8,700 bases of DNA from Candidatus Omnitrophota bacterium (lineage in GTDB: Bacteria > Omnitrophota > Koll11 > Gygaellales > Profunditerraquicolaceae): the NCBI GenBank assembly GCA_026387515.1, contig JAPLLP010000276.1, forward strand, positions 1 through 8,700, written 5' to 3'. The position numbers and the translations under genes are program-made. The notes below the pieces were generated by a model, which had not been told where the DNA came from, did no database searches, and saw only the letters and a list, made by a program, of their open reading frames with translations. Position 1 is the stretch's first letter, and the number at the start of each line of letters is the position of its first letter. This document shows, piece after piece, positions 5,416 to 8,700 of the stretch.

Positions 5416-7264
5416 ATTAGCGGTTATAGTCATAGGCGGGGGCCATGCGGGCATTGAAGCGGCAATCGCCTCGGCACGCATGGGTTGCCGTACGCTCATG
5501 CTTACCATGGATAAAGAGACTATAGGCCTGATGAGTTGCAATCCGGCTATTGGCGGAGTAGGTAAGGGGCAGCTGGTAAAAGAGATTGACGCGCTGGGCG
5601 GCCAGATGGGGCGGGCTGCGGATGCCTGCGGGATACAGTTTCGTATTTTAAATGCCTCTAAAGGAGCGGCGGTACAATCTTCGCGTGCCCAGATTGATAT
5701 GGATATGTATAACCGCTATATGAAAAAATTAGTTTCCCAGCAGGATAATCTGACCGTCAAAGAAGGGGAAGTAAAAAAGATATTAGTCAAAGAGGGGAAG
5801 GTTTTGGGCGTTGCCACCGATAAAGAAGAGATCCTGGCTGAGTGCGTTGTGCTTTGCTCTGGCACATTTCTCAACGGGCTTATTCATGTCGGTCTTAAGC
5901 ACCATAGTGGAGGGCGCATCAATGAGCCGGCGGCAATCAGCCTTGACGATAATTTGCGCGCGCTGGGCCTAAATATCCTTAGGTTTAAGACCGGCACCTG
6001 CCCGCGCCTGGACAAGAATACTATTAATTATTCCTCTCTTAAGATACAGGAGGGCGATAATCCCGCGCAGCCCTTTTCCTTCTCAAGCGAAAGAATCACT
6101 AGGGCTCAGGTTTCCTGCTATATTACTTATACCAATCAGCGTACCCATAAGATAATCCTGGATAATCTGGATCAGTCGCCTTTATATACAGGTATCATCA
6201 AGTCTACCGGGGTGCGCTATTGTCCGTCGGTAGAAGATAAGATTGTTAAGTTTGCGGGTAAGGACCGGCATCAGATATTTCTTGAGCCGCAAGGACTGGA
6301 TTCGGATTTAGTCTATCCCAACGGCCTTTCCACCAGCCTGCCTGAAGAAGTACAGCTTGAGATCATACATTCCATTTCGGGGCTAGAAGAGGCAAAAGTT
6401 GTGCGTTTTGGCTATGGCATTGAACATTCAGTGGTTGAACCAACTCAAATCTATCCCACGCTTGAGGCCAAGGTGATCAAGAACCTTTTTTTTGCCGGAC
6501 AGATCAACGGCACTACCGGTTACGAAGAGGCCGCGGCCCAAGGATTGGTCGCCGGAATCAACGCGGCGCTGAAGGTTAAGGGTAGAGAATCATTTATTCT
6601 GGATAGATCAAGCGGTTACATCGGGGTATTGATAGATGATCTGACTACCAAAGGTACGCAGGAGCCGTATCGTATGTTTACTTCGCGCGTAGAATATCGT
6701 CTTATCTTGCGCGAAGATAACGCGGATATACGGCTAAACAAGATAGGCTATGAACTGGGCTTGGTGGATGAGAAAGTTTATCGCAGGACTGAAGGTAAGA
6801 TTAAGGCAATCAAGGAGGGGATCAACCTATTAAAAGGTTCTCGCTTGAAGCCTACGCAAGAAATAAATCAGGTTTTGTCTAAGATGCGCACTCCTTTGAT
6901 TAAGAGAAGCGTTACTCTGGAGGATGTTTTAAAAAGGCCGGAGGTAACCCTGAAAGCCATTTTAGAGGAAAAACTTATCGGCACGGCTATAGCAGAAAAT
7001 GCTTTGCGCCAGGTGGAGATAGAGGTAAAATATTCTGGGTTTATCGAGCGGCAGCTAAAAGAAGTAGGGCATTTTAAAAATTTAGAAAAGATAAAATTGC
7101 CTCAGGAGTTGGATTATACCTTGGTAAACGGCTTATCCCGCGAGATCATAGAGAAGCTGGGGAAAATCAGGCCCATTAATCTTGGCCAGGCCACGCGTAT
7201 CTCCGGAGTAACCCCGGCAGCTATTTCCATACTGATGGTATATCTGAAAAAGGTGAATGGATAA
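5408..7264 (+). CDS. mnmG: tRNA uridine-5-carboxymethylaminomethyl modification enzyme MnmG (GidA)
   Basis: MnmG is an FAD protein. With MnmE it builds the carboxymethylaminomethyl group on the wobble uridine (U34) of certain tRNAs, using methylene-tetrahydrofolate. The 618-aa length is typical. The N-terminal VIVIGGGHAGIEAA is the FAD dinucleotide-binding loop. Family signatures follow: MSCNPAIGGVGKGQLVKEIDALGG (conserved C44), GTFLNGLIHVG (152-162), FKTGTCPRLD, YCPSVEDK (C272), FLEPQG, YPNGLSTSLP, FAGQINGTTGYEEA (362-375) and TKGTQEPYRMFTSRVEYRL. The C-terminal 80 or so residues are the helical MnmE/tRNA-binding part. ATG 5408 gives the usual short N-terminus; an in-frame TTG at 5402 is less likely. 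The start overlaps the upstream stop by 8 nt and has only a weak Shine-Dalgarno, so translation is probably coupled. Its partner mnmE is not in the window. Confidence 0.98.
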   Translation: MNKLAVIVIGGGHAGIEAAIASARMGCRTLMLTMDKETIGLMSCNPAIGGVGKGQLVKEIDALGGQMGRAADACGIQFRILNASKGAAVQSSRAQIDMDMYNRYMKKLVSQQDNLTVKEGEVKKILVKEGKVLGVATDKEEILAECVVLCSGTFLNGLIHVGLKHHSGGRINEPAAISLDDNLRALGLNILRFKTGTCPRLDKNTINYSSLKIQEGDNPAQPFSFSSERITRAQVSCYITYTNQRTHKIILDNLDQSPLYTGIIKSTGVRYCPSVEDKIVKFAGKDRHQIFLEPQGLDSDLVYPNGLSTSLPEEVQLEIIHSISGLEEAKVVRFGYGIEHSVVEPTQIYPTLEAKVIKNLFFAGQINGTTGYEEAAAQGLVAGINAALKVKGRESFILDRSSGYIGVLIDDLTTKGTQEPYRMFTSRVEYRLILREDNADIRLNKIGYELGLVDEKVYRRTEGKIKAIKEGINLLKGSRLKPTQEINQVLSKMRTPLIKRSVTLEDVLKRPEVTLKAILEEKLIGTAIAENALRQVEIEVKYSGFIERQLKEVGHFKNLEKIKLPQELDYTLVNGLSREIIEKLGKIRPINLGQATRISGVTPAAISILMVYLKKVNG

Positions 7265-7880
7265 TAATAATTATACAGATTTAGAGAAATTATGCCGGGA
7301 ATTAGGGGCGGATATATTCGGCGTGGCCGATATCACAGAGATAAAACAGGATTTTCTTATCACCGGAAATATATTAGCGAAAGTAGACAGGGCAATCTGT
7401 TTTGGCTCCAGGCTTACGCACGGTATATTAGAAGAGTTGGATGATACGCCGGATCGGCTCTACTACCACCACTATAAGACAGTCAACGCTTTTCTCGATC
7501 AGGCCGCCTTGCGCTTAGGCAATTATATCCAGGACAAAGGATACCTTGCACTGCCCATAGCCGCCTCGCAGATCGTGGATTGGGATAAGCTTAAAGGCCA
7601 CCTTTCGCACAAAAAAATCGGTTATTTGGCCGGCTTGGGTTGGATAGGAAGAAATAACTTATTGGTGCATAAAACTTTGGGCAGTCAGTTTCGTCTTGTG
7701 ACCGTACTGACTGATATGCCGTTAAAGGTAGATGAGCCCACTAAAGAAAGCTGCGGTACCTGCCGTGCCTGCATAGAGGTTTGTCCGGCTAAAGCCATAA
7801 AGCTTGCCCCTGAAGATTTTAACCTTCAACTCTGTTTTGCGAAACTGAAGGAATTCCAAAACTCTGCGGGCTCTGTCTGA
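7257..7880 (+). CDS. QueG-like (epoxyqueuosine reductase-related) 4Fe-4S protein, C-terminus frameshifted
   Basis: The present frame gives 207 aa. The N-terminal part resembles COG1600/QueG proteins (ELGADIFGVADI, a Y-rich helix, LDQAALRL). The core LSHKKIGYLAGLGWIGRNNLLVHKTLGSQFRLVTVLTDMPL is the strongest family match. CGTCRACIEVCP carries C166, C169, C172 and C176, and C193 lies in LCFAKLKEF. The protein then stops abruptly (QNSAGSV). The second cysteine group expected of a double-cluster protein is absent in frame but present 1 nt out of frame just downstream. QueG makes queuosine at tRNA position 34 with a cobalamin and two 4Fe-4S clusters and is about 370 aa. This gene is far shorter, so I assign only the family and a redox role. 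The start overlaps mnmG by 8 nt, with AAGG upstream. As it stands, cluster assembly is probably impaired unless the frameshift is a sequence error. Confidence 0.85.
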   Translation: MDNNNYTDLEKLCRELGADIFGVADITEIKQDFLITGNILAKVDRAICFGSRLTHGILEELDDTPDRLYYHHYKTVNAFLDQAALRLGNYIQDKGYLALPIAASQIVDWDKLKGHLSHKKIGYLAGLGWIGRNNLLVHKTLGSQFRLVTVLTDMPLKVDEPTKESCGTCRACIEVCPAKAIKLAPEDFNLQLCFAKLKEFQNSAGSV

Positions 7881-7903
7881 AATGCTGCAAGGGGAAAGGA
7901 TAG
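7856..7903 (+). pseudogene. Displaced C-terminal iron-sulfur tail of the QueG-like gene
   Basis: Read with codons starting at 7859, this stretch encodes KLCGLCLKCCKGKG and ends at TAG 7901-7903. C-x2-C-x3-C is the expected second half of a double 4Fe-4S domain. Adding one A to the A4 run at 7858-7861 would join LCFAKLKEFQ directly to this tail and give a 215-aa protein. Its stop would then abut the response-regulator ATG at 7904, a typical operon junction. Four Cys within 14 out-of-frame codons is unlikely to be chance. Confidence 0.8.
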
Positions 7904-8602
7904 ATGAAAGAGAAGATACTGATTGTTGAAGACGAGAAAGATATCGTCAAGATGCTGGAGTATAATCTGAAGAAAGAGGGGTTTCGGACAATTGCCGTCA
8001 GGTACGGAGAAGACGCCTTGGACCTGGCGAAACGGGAATACCCCGATCTGATTCTGCTGGATCTTATGCTGCCAGGGGTAGATGGCCTTGAGGTGTGCAA
8101 GATATTAAAAAAAGAAGAGAATCTCTCTGCTATACCTATAATTATGCTTACTGCCAAGGCGCAGGAGTCGGATAAGATCGTCGGCCTTGAGCTGGGAGCG
8201 GATGACTATGTGACTAAGCCTTTTAGTCCCCGCGAGCTTCTGGCGCGCATAAAAGCAGTACTGCGGCGGGCCAAAGAGAAAGATAAGCTTCCGGAAATGC
8301 TGCACAACGGAGATCTATCGATTGATTTCTCCCGCATCGCGGTCACTGTTAAGGATAAATCCGTAGAACTTACGGCTAAAGAATTTGAACTCTTGAAGGC
8401 CTTAATACAGGCAAAAGGGAGGGTTCTTTCTCGGGATTATCTTTTGGATACTATTTGGGGATTTGATCATGCCCTCGAGATAGAGACGCGCACGGTAGAC
8501 GTGCACATCAGGACCCTGCGCAAGAAATTAAGGAGTGAGGCAAAGTGCATTGTTACAGTCAAAAATTACGGCTACAGGTTTGAATTAGGCACACCGCGCT
8601 AA
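7904..8602 (+). CDS. PhoB/OmpR-family two-component response regulator
   Basis: This 232-aa cytoplasmic transcription factor is activated by phosphorylation from a histidine kinase. The receiver domain (1-120) has the acidic pair D10/E11 (plus E9), phospho-acceptor D53 (LILLDLMLPG), T83 (IIMLTAK) and K105 (ADDYVTKPFSPREL), all intact. The winged-helix domain (about 130-229) has the standard ELTAKEFELLKAL, GRVLSRDYLLDTIWG, TRTVDVHIRTLRKKL and VKNYGYRFE segments. The receiver is closest to PhoB by eye, but with no pst or phoR gene visible, the phosphate-response name is not assigned. The purine-rich AAGGGGAAAGG just upstream supplies the Shine-Dalgarno and also encodes the lost tail of the preceding gene. 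The last four residues (GTPR) and the stop are encoded inside a hairpin repeat element, so the C-terminus extends slightly beyond the usual end. Confidence 0.97.
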   Translation: MKEKILIVEDEKDIVKMLEYNLKKEGFRTIAVRYGEDALDLAKREYPDLILLDLMLPGVDGLEVCKILKKEENLSAIPIIMLTAKAQESDKIVGLELGADDYVTKPFSPRELLARIKAVLRRAKEKDKLPEMLHNGDLSIDFSRIAVTVKDKSVELTAKEFELLKALIQAKGRVLSRDYLLDTIWGFDHALEIETRTVDVHIRTLRKKLRSEAKCIVTVKNYGYRFELGTPR

Positions 8603-8623
8603 TCGGAATTGCGCGGGTGTGCC
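8588..8623 (+). repeat. GC-rich inverted repeat, copy 2, overlapping the response-regulator stop
   Basis: GGCACACCGCGC (8588-8599) pairs with GCGCGGGTGTGCC (8611-8623) with one unpaired G or C. AAT/ATT can extend the stem inward to a CGGA loop. The regulator's TAA (8600-8602) lies in the apex. GGAATTGCGCGGGTGT (8605-8620) is identical to 352-367. A second, competing stem GCCC (8621-8624) with GGGC (8630-8633) overlaps its 3' edge. No U-tract follows, so a classical terminator is not supported. Confidence 0.6.
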
Positions 8624-8634
8624 CTTTCTGGGCT

Positions 8635-8700
8635 ATGTTTAACGCAAAATCACGAAAATTAAAAGAGGATCTGGATAATCTGTCTCTCAAACTCAATGGC
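8635..8700 (+). CDS. N-terminal fragment of a probable protein, possibly the partner of the response regulator
   Basis: ATG 8635 opens a frame that runs 22 codons to the window end (MFNAKSRKLKEDLDNLSLKL, then NG). It is charged, with an amphipathic look, and no membrane segment has appeared yet. It starts 32 nt after the regulator, in the place where a sensor kinase or a phosphate-signalling partner often sits, but nothing in these residues identifies the family. The Shine-Dalgarno is poor (only GGG at 8630-8632, too close). An in-frame GTG at 8617 is an alternative start inside the hairpin. Confidence 0.4.
   Translation, partial: MFNAKSRKLKEDLDNLSLKLNG

Noticed and set aside
7855..7865. Programmed -1 ribosomal frameshift in the QueG-like gene
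   Set aside because: C CAA AAC does not fit the X XXY YYZ slippery pattern and would need poor re-pairing in the P site. I saw no strong downstream stem. An indel in the A-run is simpler.
1..8700. Mobile elements, CRISPR arrays, toxin-antitoxin or defence genes
   Set aside because: No transposase or integrase, no regularly spaced direct repeats, no tRNA-flanking att-like duplications and no defence-type domains were seen. Every sizeable frame is accounted for by the genes listed.

Overview
The window is 8.7 kb of bacterial chromosome. Every supported gene is on the + strand and packed closely. The content is mostly housekeeping and regulatory: the end of a ROK-family sugar kinase or regulator, a membrane-anchored coiled-coil protein, a LacI-family regulator, an adenosylcobalamin-dependent ribonucleotide reductase (NrdJ), a small unknown protein, the tRNA-modification enzyme MnmG, a QueG-like iron-sulfur protein, a PhoB-like response regulator, and probably the first codons of its partner. 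I see no transposase, integrase, phage gene, CRISPR array, tRNA or rRNA. The organism is a Gram-negative-type bacterium of intermediate GC. The inner-membrane-anchored coiled-coil protein with a small C-terminal beta domain, together with a class II-only reductase, reminded me of uncultured lineages such as Omnitrophota. That is a weak, memory-based inference that no sequence search supports here.

Left part (1-2614): ROK C-terminus, a short gap with two small hairpins, the coiled-coil protein, then the LacI-family gene 24 nt later with no recognisable Shine-Dalgarno. Middle (2615-5123): a 139-nt regulatory interval, nrdJ, and a strong intrinsic terminator. The interval holds two palindromes sharing a TACAA-N4-TTGTA core, with centres exactly 31 bp apart. 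They fit the paired 16-bp boxes bound by the repressor NrdR. A consensus-like promoter (TTGACA, 17 bp, TATACT) and an AGGAGG ribosome-binding site follow.

Right part (5124-8700): an apparent operon of a 92-aa unknown protein, mnmG, the QueG-like gene, the response regulator and a probable partner gene. The junctions are tight: two 8-nt overlaps (ATGAATAA and ATGGATAA), then a TAG directly abutting the regulator's ATG if the QueG-like frame is restored. That gene carries an apparent one-base frameshift. The missing second iron-sulfur cysteine cluster is intact in another frame just beyond the present stop.

No obviously new biological system is visible. The best leads are the NrdR operator and promoter of nrdJ, the frameshifted iron-sulfur gene, a 16-nt sequence shared by two hairpins at the two ends of the window, and a terminator pressed directly against the ribosome-binding site of the mnmG operon.
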